From the NCBI RefSeq assembly GCF_900590885.1, contig NZ_UUON01000004.1, forward strand, positions 496,001 to 560,000: a stretch of 64,000 nt of DNA. Reading direction: 5' to 3'. Of the stretch, positions 9,379 to 18,955 are shown piece after piece (position 1 is the stretch's first letter; each line of letters begins with the position of its first letter). The notes under the pieces were generated by a model. It was not told the DNA's origin. It saw nothing but the letters and a program-made list of their open reading frames with translations, and did not search any database. The translations under genes and the position numbers were made by a program. Source of the stretch: Pseudomonas viridiflava (GTDB lineage: Bacteria; Pseudomonadota; Gammaproteobacteria; Pseudomonadales; Pseudomonadaceae).

Positions 9379-9507
9379 ATGCACGAGATACCTAATCTCC
9401 CCTTCCCAAGCCTGCACCCTACACAGCAGCCAACCCCGCAGCAGGCCGGCACCAAGCAGCCTGAGGCCAAACAAGCAAAACCAGTCGACAGCAAACGCCA
9501 GGACTGA
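9379..9507 (+). CDS. Small Pro/Gln/Lys-rich hypothetical protein (42 aa)
   Basis: A 42-codon frame starts at ATG 9379 behind a strong GCGAGGAG ribosome site. The product (MHEIPNLPFPSLHPTQQPTP..., ending KPVDSKRQD) is hydrophilic and probably disordered, with no signal or membrane segment. I do not recognise a family. The ribosome site and the neighbouring small gene make real translation likely. A perfect 13-bp inverted repeat follows directly. Confidence 0.6.
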   Translation: MHEIPNLPFPSLHPTQQPTPQQAGTKQPEAKQAKPVDSKRQD

Positions 9508-9521
9508 CGCCGTACCAGACC

Positions 9522-9556
9522 GTGTGGAAAGCGCAGCTTTAGAGCGCTTTCCACAC
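9522..9556. repeat. Perfect 13-bp inverted repeat between two small genes
   Basis: GTGTGGAAAGCGC (9522-9534) and its exact reverse complement (9544-9556) flank a 9-nt loop. No T run follows, so it is a poor intrinsic terminator. As RNA it would form a very stable hairpin between the 42-aa and 60-aa genes, and could act as a processing or stability element or as an operator. Confidence 0.75.
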
Positions 9557-9582
9557 TGCCTGAATCACCCGAGGTACCCGCC

Positions 9583-9765
9583 ATGACCGACACCCTCCCC
9601 CACAACCCCGACACCGCCGTACTCGATGCTGCCTTGCAGATGGTCGAGGTCTGGAACCGCCTCAGTGCGGACAAGCAAGCCCTGCTGCTCAAGCGCTTCG
9701 GCACCCAGGAAAACGCGCTGGCCGCCCTGGTCACCACGCAATTGCTCACACCCTCCCAAGCCTGA
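9583..9765 (+). CDS. Small helical hypothetical protein (60 aa)
   Basis: 60 residues, predicted mostly helical (AVLDAALQMVEVWNRLSADKQALLLKRF...). ATG 9583 follows a GAGGT ribosome site. There is no signal, membrane segment or metal motif. Function is not recognised. It shares a direction and probably a transcript with the 42-aa gene 75 bp upstream, with the hairpin between them. Confidence 0.75.
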   Translation: MTDTLPHNPDTAVLDAALQMVEVWNRLSADKQALLLKRFGTQENALAALVTTQLLTPSQA

Positions 9766-9857
9766 TTGAGGTTTTTGCGTTTTAGCGCCCTGCACCGGCC
9801 AAAGCCCCGGTATCATTAGCAGCCTATCTTTACCTGCTGCGACAGTGGACCCCTCCC

Positions 9858-11054
9858 ATGCCAGATACCCAGCGCCCCATGGCGGTCACGCTGCAAGTTG
9901 TTTCCATCGTGCTGTTTACCTTTATCGGCTACCTGAATATCGGCATTCCCCTGGCCGTGTTGCCGGGCTATGTCCACAGTGAGCTGGGCTACGGCGCGGT
10001 GATCGCCGGGCTGGTAATCAGCGTGCAATACCTGGCCACCCTGCTGAGCCGCCCGTATGCCGGCAAAATCATCGACAACCTGGGCAGCAAGCGCGCCGTG
10101 CTGATCGGCCTGGCGGGCTGTGGCCTCAGCGGTGTGTTCATGCTGCTGGCGGCGTGGTTTTCCAGCCTGCCAGCGGTGAGCCTGGTGAGCCTGCTGATCG
10201 GCCGCCTGGTGCTCGGCAGCGCGGAAAGCCTGGTGGGTTCGGGCGCCATCGGCTGGGGCATCGGCCGGGTGGGCGCGGCGAATACCGCCAAGGTCATTTC
10301 CTGGAACGGCATCGCCAGCTATGGCGCGCTGGCGGTCGGTGCACCGTTGGGGGTGGTGCTGGTGAAGCAGTTCGGGCTGTGGAGCATGGGCGTCAGCATT
10401 ATCCTGCTGGCCATCGTGGGCCTGTTGCTGGCCTGGAACAAAGTCGCCGCGCCGATTGTGGCTGGGGTACGCCTGCCCTTCATGAACGTGCTGGGCCGGG
10501 TGTTGCCCCACGGTTGCGCGCTGGCGCTGGGCTCGATTGGCTTTGGCACCATCGCCACCTTTATCACCCTGTATTACACCACCCAACACTGGGACAACGC
10601 GGTGTGGGCCCTGAGCATGTTCGGCGCCAGCTTTATTGGCGCGCGGCTGTTGTTCGGCAATTTGATCAACCGCATTGGCGGCTTTCGCGTAGCGATTGCC
10701 TGTTTGTCGGTGGAGATTCTTGGCCTGCTGCTGCTGTGGCTGGCACCGGACGCCAACCTGGCCCTGGCCGGCGCGGCGTTGAGCGGGTTTGGCTTTTCCC
10801 TGGTGTTTCCGGCGCTGGGTGTGGAGGCGGTCAACCTGGTGCCCGCCTCCAGCCGGGGTTCGGCGGTGGGCGCCTATTCGCTGTTTATCGACCTGTCGCT
10901 GGGCATCACGGGGCCGTTGGCCGGAGCGGTCGCGGCAGGTTTCGGCTTTGCGTCGATCTTCCTGTTCGCCGCCCTCGCCGCCCTCGGTGGTTTGTTGCTG
11001 AGTGTTTACCTGTACCGGCAAGCGCCCAAGGCCCGCGAAGCGCGCGACAACTAG
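9858..11054 (+). CDS. Major facilitator superfamily transporter (YhhS/YfcJ-like)
   Basis: 398 residues with about 12 predicted membrane segments. The cytoplasmic loop motif between helices 2 and 3 reads [18 protein letters not shown], the MFS signature (RP-x-AGxxxDxxGxKR). Length and sequence style fit the YhhS/YfcJ (arabinose/sugar efflux-like) subfamily. Substrate is unknown. Its stop overlaps the stop of convergent arfB by four bases. Confidence 0.9.
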   Translation: MPDTQRPMAVTLQVVSIVLFTFIGYLNIGIPLAVLPGYVHSELGYGAVIAGLVISVQYLATLLSRPYAGKIIDNLGSKRAVLIGLAGCGLSGVFMLLAAWFSSLPAVSLVSLLIGRLVLGSAESLVGSGAIGWGIGRVGAANTAKVISWNGIASYGALAVGAPLGVVLVKQFGLWSMGVSIILLAIVGLLLAWNKVAAPIVAGVRLPFMNVLGRVLPHGCALALGSIGFGTIATFITLYYTTQHWDNAVWALSMFGASFIGARLLFGNLINRIGGFRVAIACLSVEILGLLLLWLAPDANLALAGAALSGFGFSLVFPALGVEAVNLVPASSRGSAVGAYSLFIDLSLGITGPLAGAVAAGFGFASIFLFAALAALGGLLLSVYLYRQAPKAREARDN

Positions 11055-11464
11055 AAGTCGACCTTGCCGCGCCCAGCCTTGATGCTGCCGCGCTTGGTCT
11101 TGGATTCCAGGCGACGTTTCTTTGAACCCAGGGTGGGTTTGGTCGGGCGGCGTTTCTTCTCGACCTTGGTGGCACTGAGGATCAACTCCACCAGGCGCTC
11201 CAGTGCATCGGCACGGTTCTGCTCCTGGGTCCGGTATTGCTGGGCCTTGAGAATCAACACACCTTCGCTGGTGATGCGGCTGTCGCGCAGCGCCAGCAGC
11301 CGTTCCTTGTAAAACTCCGGCAGCGACGATGCCGGAATATCAAACCGCAGGTGCACCGCACTCGACACCTTGTTGACGTTCTGCCCACCGGCGCCCTGGG
11401 CGCGAATGGCGGTCAGCTCGATCTCGGCATCGGGCAAGTGCACGTTGTTGGAAATTACCAGCAT
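11051..11464 (-). CDS. arfB: Alternative ribosome-rescue factor ArfB (peptidyl-tRNA hydrolase)
   Basis: About 137 residues. It releases peptides from stalled ribosomes. The release-factor-type GGQ motif is at residues 26-28 ([21 protein letters not shown]). The basic tail ([27 protein letters not shown]) is the segment that inserts into the empty mRNA channel. The start is ATG 11464; a TTG just ahead is in frame but less likely. Monocistronic and convergent with the MFS gene. Confidence 0.95.
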   Translation of the reverse strand: MLVISNNVHLPDAEIELTAIRAQGAGGQNVNKVSSAVHLRFDIPASSLPEFYKERLLALRDSRITSEGVLILKAQQYRTQEQNRADALERLVELILSATKVEKKRRPTKPTLGSKKRRLESKTKRGSIKAGRGKVDF

Positions 11465-11527
11465 CAATCAAAAACCTTAGGTAACGGGTACGTTGAAACA
11501 AGGCGCAAGTCTAACCCGTCGACGGCC

Positions 11528-11555
11528 ACAAAAAACCCGGCATGGCGCCGGGTTT
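11528..11555 (-). terminator. Intrinsic terminator of AroP-like permease gene
   Basis: On the minus strand the stem AAACCCGG / CCGGGTTT with a seven-base loop runs into a T tract (the A run at 11528-11535 on the plus strand). It lies about 20 bp after the permease stop. Confidence 0.85.
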
Positions 11556-11574
11556 CCTGTTTACGCCAGAAGGT

Positions 11575-12993
11575 TTACTTCAACGCACTTGCCGCAGTCA
11601 GCGTCGCTTGCGCACTGCGCTTGTTCTTCACCCAATAACACACCGCCATAAACGCCACCCACACAGGGATCGCGTACACCGACATCTGGATCCCCGGGAT
11701 CATCAACATGATCACCAGGATAAACACCACAAACGCCAGGCAGATGTAGTTGCCATACGGGTACCACAACGCCTTGAACAGCGGCACTTGGCCGGTGCGG
11801 TTCATGTGTTGGCGGAACTTGAAGTGGGAGTAGCTGATCATCGCCCAGTTGATTACCAACGTGGCCACCACCAGGGACATCAGCAGTTCCAGCGCATGTT
11901 GCGGGATGAAGTAGTTCATCAACACCGCCACCAGGGTCACCGCCGCCGAGGCGAGGATCGACCGCACCGGCACGCCCCGCTTGTCGATCTTGGCCAACGC
12001 CTTGGGCGCATCGCCCTGCTCGGCCATGCCCAGCAGCATGCGGCTGTTGCAGTAGGTGCCGCTGTTGTACACCGACAGCGCGGCGGTCAGCACCACGAAG
12101 TTGAGGATGTGCGCGGCGGTGTTGCTGCCCAGCATCGAGAACACTTGCACGAACGGGCTGCCGCTGTAGGCATCGCCGGACGCGTTGAGGGTCGCCAGCA
12201 GGCTGTCCCATGGCGTGAGCGACAACAGCACCACCAGTGCGCCGATGTAGAAAATCAGGATGCGGTAGATCACCTGGTTGATCGCCTTGGGGATCACGGT
12301 GCGTGGCTGGTCGGCTTCGGCGGCGGTAAAACCGAGCATTTCCAGGCCGCCGAAGGAGAACATGATGATCGCCATGGCCATCACCAACCCGCCGACGCCA
12401 TGGGGGAAGAAGCCGCCGTGTTCCCACAGGTTGCTCACCGAGGCCTGCGGGCCGCCGCTGCCGCTGACCAGCAAATAGCTGCCAAGGGCGATCATGCCGA
12501 CAATCGCCACCACCTTGATGATGGCAAACCAGAACTCGGCCTCACCAAAGACTTTGACGTTGGCCAGGTTGATCAGGTTGATCAGCACGAAGAACGCCGC
12601 CGCCGACACCCAGGTCGGGATCTCCGGCCACCAGTAGTGCACATATTTGCCGACGGCCGTCAGCTCCGACATGCCCACCAGGATGTACAGGATCCAGCAG
12701 TTCCAGCCCGACAGGAAGCCGGCGAAACCGCCCCAGTACTTGTGGGCAAAATGGCTGAAGGAGCCGGCGACGGGTTCTTCGACGATCATTTCGCCGAGCT
12801 GGCGCATGATCATAAAGGCGATAAAGCCGCAGATCGCATAGCCCAGGATCATCGACGGGCCGGCGGACTTGAGCACGCCGGCCGAGCCCAGGAACAAGCC
12901 GGTGCCGATGGCGCCTCCGAGGGCGATCAACTGGATATGCCGGTTTTTCAGGCCGCGTTTCAGCTCGCCTGAAGAGGAATGGGGTTCACTCAT
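11575..12993 (-). CDS. aroP: Aromatic amino acid permease (AroP-like, APC family)
   Basis: 472 residues, 12 predicted membrane helices, AAT/APC amino-acid:proton symporter. The core tracks E. coli AroP closely: KRGLKNRHIQLIALGGAIGT, MRQLGEMIVEEPVAGSFSHF, MFSFGGLEMLGFTAAEADQP, LSVYNSGTYCNSRMLLGMA. It is likely a phenylalanine/tyrosine/tryptophan importer of the inner membrane, though related members take other amino acids. ATG 12993 is chosen from homology; the ribosome site is weak. The upstream region carries three TTACAGC copies that could be regulator sites. Confidence 0.87.
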   Translation of the reverse strand: MSEPHSSSGELKRGLKNRHIQLIALGGAIGTGLFLGSAGVLKSAGPSMILGYAICGFIAFMIMRQLGEMIVEEPVAGSFSHFAHKYWGGFAGFLSGWNCWILYILVGMSELTAVGKYVHYWWPEIPTWVSAAAFFVLINLINLANVKVFGEAEFWFAIIKVVAIVGMIALGSYLLVSGSGGPQASVSNLWEHGGFFPHGVGGLVMAMAIIMFSFGGLEMLGFTAAEADQPRTVIPKAINQVIYRILIFYIGALVVLLSLTPWDSLLATLNASGDAYSGSPFVQVFSMLGSNTAAHILNFVVLTAALSVYNSGTYCNSRMLLGMAEQGDAPKALAKIDKRGVPVRSILASAAVTLVAVLMNYFIPQHALELLMSLVVATLVINWAMISYSHFKFRQHMNRTGQVPLFKALWYPYGNYICLAFVVFILVIMLMIPGIQMSVYAIPVWVAFMAVCYWVKNKRSAQATLTAASALK

Positions 12994-13631
12994 GAAAAGG
13001 GTCTCACGCAAGGTTTGAGGATGTTGAATGCAGGTTGCTGCCTTGAATTACCGACTCAAGCAGCGCCGCTCAAACCCCAGCGCAGGCACCAGGAGTACAG
13101 CGTCTTTCTAACGGTCATGCGTCACCTGTTTGTTTTTATCTGTGACGAAATCGAACCCGCCTGGCTCGTGGCCGGGCGGAGTGATCAGGGTGGGTAAACC
13201 CTGGGTCTTGGCCTTTTGCGTGGTTACGCAAGGGGGTCACAGTAAAACGCGGCGCATTGTACACCGCTCGCAAGCTTGGGGATGACCGCCAATGGTGCAT
13301 GCGACGATCTGGCAGCTATTCCTTACAGCCTGACGACTCCCAGCAATTTGGCGACTTTTGCGTAAATTAATCGTTACAGCGTGGAAAATGTGCGTTACAG
13401 CCGCCAACACACGGAAAAATGTCATCGAGACAAATCCTACAAAACACCCTTGCCAGCGCATTGTTTTTTCTCGATAAAAAATCCCATGAGAAATTCAGAA
13501 CAAAAAATCCAAATGAAACCGTGTCAATAAATTTTTTGCATTCTGAAACACTCTCTCCTAGGTTCATCCCACTTGCCCAGCGAAGCCCGCTGGCAAGCCG
13601 TTCTCAAACAACGTCCTCTAGGAGATACACC
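12994..13631. promoter_or_regulatory. Long divergent intergenic region with AT-rich segment
   Basis: No gene is seen in these ~640 bp. TTACAGC occurs three times on the plus strand (13323-13329, 13374-13380, 13395-13401). This resembles half-sites of TyrR/PhhR-type regulators, which control aromatic permeases in pseudomonads; that link is weak inference. From about 13430 to 13560 the DNA is conspicuously AT-rich against its GC-rich neighbours. A hairpin with a 10-bp stem and one bulge (13573-13597, CTTGCCCAGCG pairing with CGCTGGCAAG) precedes the ribosome site of the 45-residue peptide gene. Confidence 0.5.
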
Positions 13632-13769
13632 ATGCAAGCACTGGAAAACGACCTGGAAACCGAACTGCAACTCGACGATTGGTTTGAAGCGCCGACCCAT
13701 GAGGCCGCCGTTGAAATGATGCAAGCCGATGCCGTGGTGCCGTTTGGCACTGCGATGTGGCCTTTCTAA
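13632..13769 (+). CDS. Acidic 45-aa peptide, possible modified-peptide precursor
   Basis: A 45-codon gene with a strong AGGAG ribosome site. The first ~25 residues are acidic (MQALENDLETELQLDDWFEA) and could be a leader. The tail is hydrophobic and ends -GTAMWPF. There is no signal peptide or cysteine. The M29-like enzyme gene starts 73 bp downstream on the same strand, and that gap contains a GGTGC/GCACC hairpin that could tune relative expression. A short acidic leader plus aromatic C terminus beside an enzyme gene suggests a RiPP precursor, but no typical modifying enzyme (radical SAM, YcaO, PEARL) is adjacent. Function unknown. Confidence 0.7.
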   Translation: MQALENDLETELQLDDWFEAPTHEAAVEMMQADAVVPFGTAMWPF

Positions 13770-13842
13770 AACCCGGCAGGCATTTGGCGGGTGCTGTGCA
13801 CGGCACCTGCTTCCTTTCCCAAGGCACACAAGGAATCGCGTC

Positions 13843-14802
13843 ATGGACAAGGCCCGCGCCGTCGAACACTTTCTCTACTACCTCGCCCATCACCCGGCCC
13901 TTCAAGGCCTGAGCTGCCCCACCGTGCTGCTGGGCCATACCGAACGCTACGACGCCATCGCCCAGGCGATTACCCATGCCAGCGCCGCCCGTTTCAACAT
14001 CCAGAGGCAGCGCCTCGACCTGGCTGCCAGCGAGACGCTGGCCCAAGCCATAGAGACCTGCGACCTGTATCTGTTTCTCTATGATTCCTCCACCCTACCC
14101 AACCCACGCGCAGACGGCCCGGACTTTATCCGCGCCCTGCACGGCGTGATGGCCGAGCACTGGAGGAAATCCCTGTTGTTCAAGGATTACGGCGACTACT
14201 TCTACGACACCTTCAGCGTCGAACCGCAGCGCATCGCCGACCTCAACGCCACACTGATCCGGCGCATGAGCCAGGCCAGCGTGCTGAGCTTTACCGACAA
14301 GCACGGCTCACGCCTGCAAGCGCCCCTGAGCAGCATCAAGAAGTGGACCAATATCAACGGAGTCGGCAACCACGACCTGGCGCCCGGCGAAATCGCCACC
14401 CACAGCGAGGCGATCAATGGCCAGGTGCGGTTTGTCGGGACCTTTCTCAGCACCATCCCGTTTGCGCGCAAATACGGCGTGCTGCAATCGCCGCTGGAGT
14501 TGTGGATCGAGAATTCAACGATCTGCAGCGTGGCCAGCGACGTACCGGGGCTGGCGGATGACTTCAACAAATACCTGAATGCCAACCCGTCCAACCGCCG
14601 TGTGGAGGAGCTGGGGATTGGCACCAATGAAGGGGTCAAGGATTTGTATGCGCGTAATGCCGGGTTTGAGGAGCGCCACTGTGGCCTGCACTTGGGCCTG
14701 GGTGGCGGGCAGAAAGGCAGCCATCACCTGGATCTGATTTTTGCCAGTGGGGTGTTGGCGCTGGATGATAAGCCGGTGTTTGATGGCAGATTTGCGTTCT
14801 GA
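13843..14802 (+). CDS. M29 aminopeptidase-like metalloprotein
   Basis: 319 residues, cytosolic. The C-terminal half follows the M29 (AmpS/AmpT/PepS) aminopeptidase pattern. PGEIATHSEAINGQ gives the metal-binding Glu; RRVEELGIGTNEGVKD gives the second Glu; GLHLGLGGGQKGSHHLDLIF gives His, His and Asp ligands; and the protein ends with the family's D-x-x-x-xFDGRF end. It is shorter than classical M29 enzymes (about 370-410) and its N-terminal part diverges, so it may not be a general peptidase. Immediate linkage to the 45-aa peptide suggests the peptide as substrate. The ribosome site AAGGA is well placed. A REP element follows, and convergent rluB comes next. Confidence 0.72.
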   Translation: MDKARAVEHFLYYLAHHPALQGLSCPTVLLGHTERYDAIAQAITHASAARFNIQRQRLDLAASETLAQAIETCDLYLFLYDSSTLPNPRADGPDFIRALHGVMAEHWRKSLLFKDYGDYFYDTFSVEPQRIADLNATLIRRMSQASVLSFTDKHGSRLQAPLSSIKKWTNINGVGNHDLAPGEIATHSEAINGQVRFVGTFLSTIPFARKYGVLQSPLELWIENSTICSVASDVPGLADDFNKYLNANPSNRRVEELGIGTNEGVKDLYARNAGFEERHCGLHLGLGGGQKGSHHLDLIFASGVLALDDKPVFDGRFAF

Positions 14803-14833
14803 GTACAGTTTTCCGGAACAATGGAGATCAACT

Positions 14834-14861
14834 GCGGGAGGGGGCAAGCCCCCTCCCACAC
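14834..14861. repeat. REP element (single)
   Basis: Palindrome GGGAGGGGGCAAGCCCCC plus TCCCACAC, an inverted copy of the GTGGGAGGGGGCTTGC REP core, between the convergent M29-like gene and rluB. Confidence 0.9.
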
Positions 14862-14886
14862 TTGAATGCATTTCAACTTCAGATCC

Positions 14887-14922
14887 AAAAAAAACGCCAA
14901 CCCGAGGGTTGGCGTTTTTTTA
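14887..14922. terminator. Bidirectional intrinsic terminator
   Basis: The stem AACGCCAACCC / GGTTGGCGTT is flanked by an A run (14887-14894) and a T run (14915-14921). It can therefore stop both rluB on the minus strand and the plus-strand peptide/M29-like operon. Confidence 0.9.
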
Positions 14923-14935
14923 TGCAGCACTTACA

Positions 14936-16144
14936 TCACTGCGGCTTCTTGCGACCAAACCCCGGACGCTGACCCGAACCCGCCGGAGCGCCACGGCGCT
15001 TGCCCGACGGCTCGTCCGCGACCAGTTTCGGGCCGGGGCGCTTGTTCGCCGCCGGCTTGGCTGGGCGCTTGGTGCTGGCGTTGTCGGCCGGGCGATCCGC
15101 TTCACCCCGGTTGCTGCGACCACCGGCCGGCGCAGGGCGCGGGGTGCGTGGTGCACGCTCGCCTTCCTGGCGCGATGGCGCGGTTGGGCGGCGCTCGCCT
15201 TCGATGTGCGGCTCGCGGGAGATACGACCGCCGGTTGCCGGTGCATTCAACGCCGGGCGCAAAGTGCGGGCAACGCGCTCGGTACGGGCCACAGGGCGCG
15301 ACGACTTACGCTGCATACGCTCAAGCTTGTCTTTGCTCTTGGCGTTCATTTGCGGCATGGCCACCGGCGTCAGGCCGACTTCGGCGCTGAGGATGTCGAC
15401 TTCGTACTGGCTCATTTCGCGCCAGCGGCCCATCGGCAGGTCGGAGTTGAGGAACACCGGGCCAAAGCGCACGCGCTTCAGGCGGCTGACCACCAGGCCC
15501 TGGGATTCCCACAGGCGGCGGACTTCACGGTTACGGCCTTCCATCACCACGCAGTGGTACCAGTGGTTGAAACCTTCGCCGCCGGGAGCCTGCTTGATGT
15601 CGGTAAACTTGGCCGGGCCGTCTTCGAGGACGACGCCCGCTTTCAAGCGCTCGATCATCTCGTCATCGACTTCACCGCGTACGCGCACGGCGTATTCACG
15701 GTCCATTTCGTAGGACGGGTGCATCAGGCGGTTGGCCAGTTCACCGTCGGTGGTGAACATCAGCAAGCCGGTGGTGTTGATGTCAAGACGTCCGATGTTG
15801 ATCCAGCGGCCTTCTTTGGGCTTGGGCATCTTGTCGAACACGGTCGGACGGCCTTCCGGGTCGTCACGGGTGCAGATCTCGCCATCGGGCTTGTTGTACA
15901 TGATCACGCGGCGCACCGATTCGGCGGCCTCTTCACGCTTGATGACCTTGCCATCAATGGTGATTGCATCGTGCAGGTCGACACGCTGGCCGAGGGTAGC
16001 CTCGACGCCGTTTACCTTGATGCGCTTCTGGGTGATCCAGGCTTCGACGTCGCGGCGCGAGCCCACGCCGATACGCGCCAGCACTTTCTGCAGCTTTTCG
16101 CCTGCAGGGCCGATTTCCTGGTCTTTCTGGTCTTGGTCAATCAT
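14936..16144 (-). CDS. rluB: 23S rRNA pseudouridine(2605) synthase RluB
   Basis: 402 residues. An S4 RNA-binding domain (about residues 17-64: EKLQKVLARIGVGSRRDVEAWI) precedes an RsuA-type pseudouridine synthase domain with catalytic Asp121 in GRLDINTTGLL. After residue ~260 a long Arg/Lys/Pro-rich disordered tail extends the protein well beyond E. coli RluB, as is common in pseudomonads, and probably binds RNA. ATG 16144 is chosen for the GGGAGGTG ribosome site six bases upstream. Downstream of the scpAB cluster but separated from DUF1289 by ~145 bp. Confidence 0.94.
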   Translation of the reverse strand: MIDQDQKDQEIGPAGEKLQKVLARIGVGSRRDVEAWITQKRIKVNGVEATLGQRVDLHDAITIDGKVIKREEAAESVRRVIMYNKPDGEICTRDDPEGRPTVFDKMPKPKEGRWINIGRLDINTTGLLMFTTDGELANRLMHPSYEMDREYAVRVRGEVDDEMIERLKAGVVLEDGPAKFTDIKQAPGGEGFNHWYHCVVMEGRNREVRRLWESQGLVVSRLKRVRFGPVFLNSDLPMGRWREMSQYEVDILSAEVGLTPVAMPQMNAKSKDKLERMQRKSSRPVARTERVARTLRPALNAPATGGRISREPHIEGERRPTAPSRQEGERAPRTPRPAPAGGRSNRGEADRPADNASTKRPAKPAANKRPGPKLVADEPSGKRRGAPAGSGQRPGFGRKKPQ

Positions 16145-16288
16145 CGTAAGCACCTCCCGGTGGGTCGATTCAGGCGTGGCCTGAAGAGTGTTGAAAGCGG
16201 GGCCTTGGGCGAATACGTCGCCAAGGGGTCGCGAATCATACGCGCATGACGCGCATTGCGCATCAGAGACTAGTCGATAAGGCCCAAG

Positions 16289-16480
16289 TCATTTGCTTTT
16301 CCTGCGACCGGTGGCACCCAGAGCCAGCAACCGTAACTCGGCTTCGGCCAGTACGGTGCGTTTGTCGGCCTTGTCGAGTTTCTTCCAGGCACGGATTTCG
16401 CGCTTGCTGCGACCGCAGCCGACGCAGATATCGTCGTTGAATTTGCAGATGCTGATGCAGGGGTCTTTGGTAGAACTCAT
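16289..16480 (-). CDS. DUF1289 small cysteine protein
   Basis: 63 residues with the DUF1289 pattern: KDPCISICKFN...CVGCGRSKREIRAWKKL, followed by a helical ALGATGRRKSK end. The four cysteines in C-x3-C and C-x2-C spacing suggest metal or Fe-S binding. The frame stays open upstream through a REP element to 16561, but ATG 16480 follows a good GGGAGA ribosome site and matches the family start. Role unknown. Confidence 0.88.
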   Translation of the reverse strand: MSSTKDPCISICKFNDDICVGCGRSKREIRAWKKLDKADKRTVLAEAELRLLALGATGRRKSK

Positions 16481-16521
16481 GGTTTCTCCCAGACAATGAA
16501 GATCAAAAATGTAGGAGATCA

Positions 16522-16553
16522 AATGTGGGAGGGGGCTTGCCCCCTCCCACATT
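16522..16553. repeat. REP element (single, near-perfect 32-bp palindrome)
   Basis: AATGTGGGAGGGGG and its complement flank CTTG, between scpB and the DUF1289 gene. It may end or stabilise the upstream scpAB message. Confidence 0.92.
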
Positions 16554-16560
16554 GACCTCA

Positions 16561-17481
<921 letters not shown>

Positions 17482-17493
17482 CGATTCAGCTCT

Positions 17494-18312
17494 TTATTCG
17501 GCTCGCGCCCGCACGTGGATAGCCGCAAAAGGCTCATTCTGGACCAGCTCGACCAGGGACTCCTTGACCAGTTCAAGGATCGCCATAAAGGTCACCACCA
17601 CCCCCAGCCGCCCTTCCTCTGCGGTGAACAGCTCGACAAACGGCACAAACCCGCCGCCCTTGAGGCGCTCGAGCACATCGCTCATACGCTCGCGGGTCGA
17701 CAGCGCCTCGCGGCTGACCTGGTGGTGTTCAAACATATCGCCACGGCGCAGCACTTCGGCCATGGACATCAGCAATTCTTCCAGGCTCACATCCGGCAAC
17801 AGCTTGCGCGCCCGTGCCTCGGGGGCATCCAGCTTGGGCACCACCACGTCGCGGCCTACACGGCTCAAGCCGTCGATGCCTTCGGCGGCGGCCTTGAAGC
17901 GTTCGTACTCCTGCAGGCGGCGGATCAGTTCGGCGCGCGGGTCGTCCTCTTCGGCCTCGATGGTCTCCGCGCGTGGCAAGAGCATGCGTGACTTGATCTC
18001 GGCGAGCATCGCGGCCATCACCAGGTACTCGGCGGCCAGCTCCAGGCGCACCGACTGCATCAACTCGACATAGCCCATGTACTGGCGGGTGATTTCCGCC
18101 ACCGGGATGTCGAGGATATTGATGTTCTGCTTGCGGATCAGGTACAGCAGCAAGTCCAGCGGGCCTTCGAAGGCTTCCAGGAAGACTTCCAGGGCGTCGG
18201 GCGGGATGTACAGGTCCAGCGGCATTTCCATCACCGCCTGGCCATACACCATGGCAAACGGCAATTCCTGCTGGGCGCCCGCCTGGGGGTCGACGGTTTC
18301 CACGGCCGACAT
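17494..18312 (-). CDS. scpA: Segregation and condensation protein ScpA (kleisin)
   Basis: 272 residues. The N-terminal SMC-binding kleisin motif EVFLEAFEGPLDLLLYLIRKQNINILDIPVAEITRQYMGY starts near residue 42, and a C-terminal winged helix (VVVTFMAILELVKESLVELVQ) ends the protein. It bridges the SMC heads with ScpB. The first ~40 residues are a variable extension. The start directly abuts the stop of the upstream Sua5/YciO-like gene, so the two are probably co-transcribed. Confidence 0.95.
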   Translation of the reverse strand: MSAVETVDPQAGAQQELPFAMVYGQAVMEMPLDLYIPPDALEVFLEAFEGPLDLLLYLIRKQNINILDIPVAEITRQYMGYVELMQSVRLELAAEYLVMAAMLAEIKSRMLLPRAETIEAEEDDPRAELIRRLQEYERFKAAAEGIDGLSRVGRDVVVPKLDAPEARARKLLPDVSLEELLMSMAEVLRRGDMFEHHQVSREALSTRERMSDVLERLKGGGFVPFVELFTAEEGRLGVVVTFMAILELVKESLVELVQNEPFAAIHVRARAE

Positions 18313-18942
18313 TCAGGCCTCGACCATGAACGGAGTCGGATCGCCGCAGCCCACACGCACCACTTCCGGCTCGCCGTCGGCCAGGTTGATCACGGTGGAG
18401 GCCTTGTTGCCGCCGTAGCCGCCGTCGATGATCAGGTCGACATGCTTTTCCAGCAGGCGGCGCATTTCGTAAGGGTCGTACAACGGCTCGGTTTCACCCG
18501 GCATGATCAGCGACACGCTCATCAGGGGCTCACCCAGCTCTTCGAGCAACGCCAGCGCAATCGGGTGCTCGGGCACGCGCAGGCCGATGGTGCGTTTCTT
18601 GGGGTGCAGCAGCAGGCGCGGCACCTCGCGGGTGGCATTGAGAATAAAGGTGTAGGGCCCCGGCGTGTGGGCCTTGAGCAGGCGGAAGGTGCCAGTGTCG
18701 ACCTTGGCGAACAGCCCGAGCTGGGACAAGTCGCTGCAGATGAGGGCGAAGTTATGCTTGTCATCCAGCTGACGCAGGCGTCTTACACGTTCGACCGCAC
18801 CCTTGTCGCCGATCTGGCAACCAATGGCGTAGGACGAATCGGTGGGGTAGATCACCACACCACCGGCGCGAATGATCTCCACGGCCTGTTTGATCAGGCG
18901 CGCCTGGGGGTTTTCCGGATGAATCTGGAAGAATTGACTCAC
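18313..18942 (-). CDS. Sua5/YciO/YrdC-domain protein
   Basis: 209 residues from GTG 18942 (VSQFFQIHPENPQARLIKQA), the start seen in pseudomonads; a frame extension to ATG 18981 would overlap the upstream PHP gene. The YrdC-type fold is shown by GGVVIYPTDSSYAIGCQIGD (nucleotide/threonine pocket) and HNFALICSDLSQLG. TsaC/Sua5 proteins make threonylcarbamoyl-AMP for tRNA t6A. This member is the YciO-like branch (PGPYTFIL, KRTIGLRVPEHPI), whose role is less certain. It sits between the PHP gene and scpA, the usual order in pseudomonads. Confidence 0.9.
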   Translation of the reverse strand: MSQFFQIHPENPQARLIKQAVEIIRAGGVVIYPTDSSYAIGCQIGDKGAVERVRRLRQLDDKHNFALICSDLSQLGLFAKVDTGTFRLLKAHTPGPYTFILNATREVPRLLLHPKKRTIGLRVPEHPIALALLEELGEPLMSVSLIMPGETEPLYDPYEMRRLLEKHVDLIIDGGYGGNKASTVINLADGEPEVVRVGCGDPTPFMVEA

Positions 18943-18955
18943 GTGTTCTACCTGT

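Noticed and set aside
11542..12972. 476-codon plus-strand frame over the AroP-like gene
   Set aside because: His/Arg/Asp/Gln-rich shadow product; the permease on the minus strand is certain.
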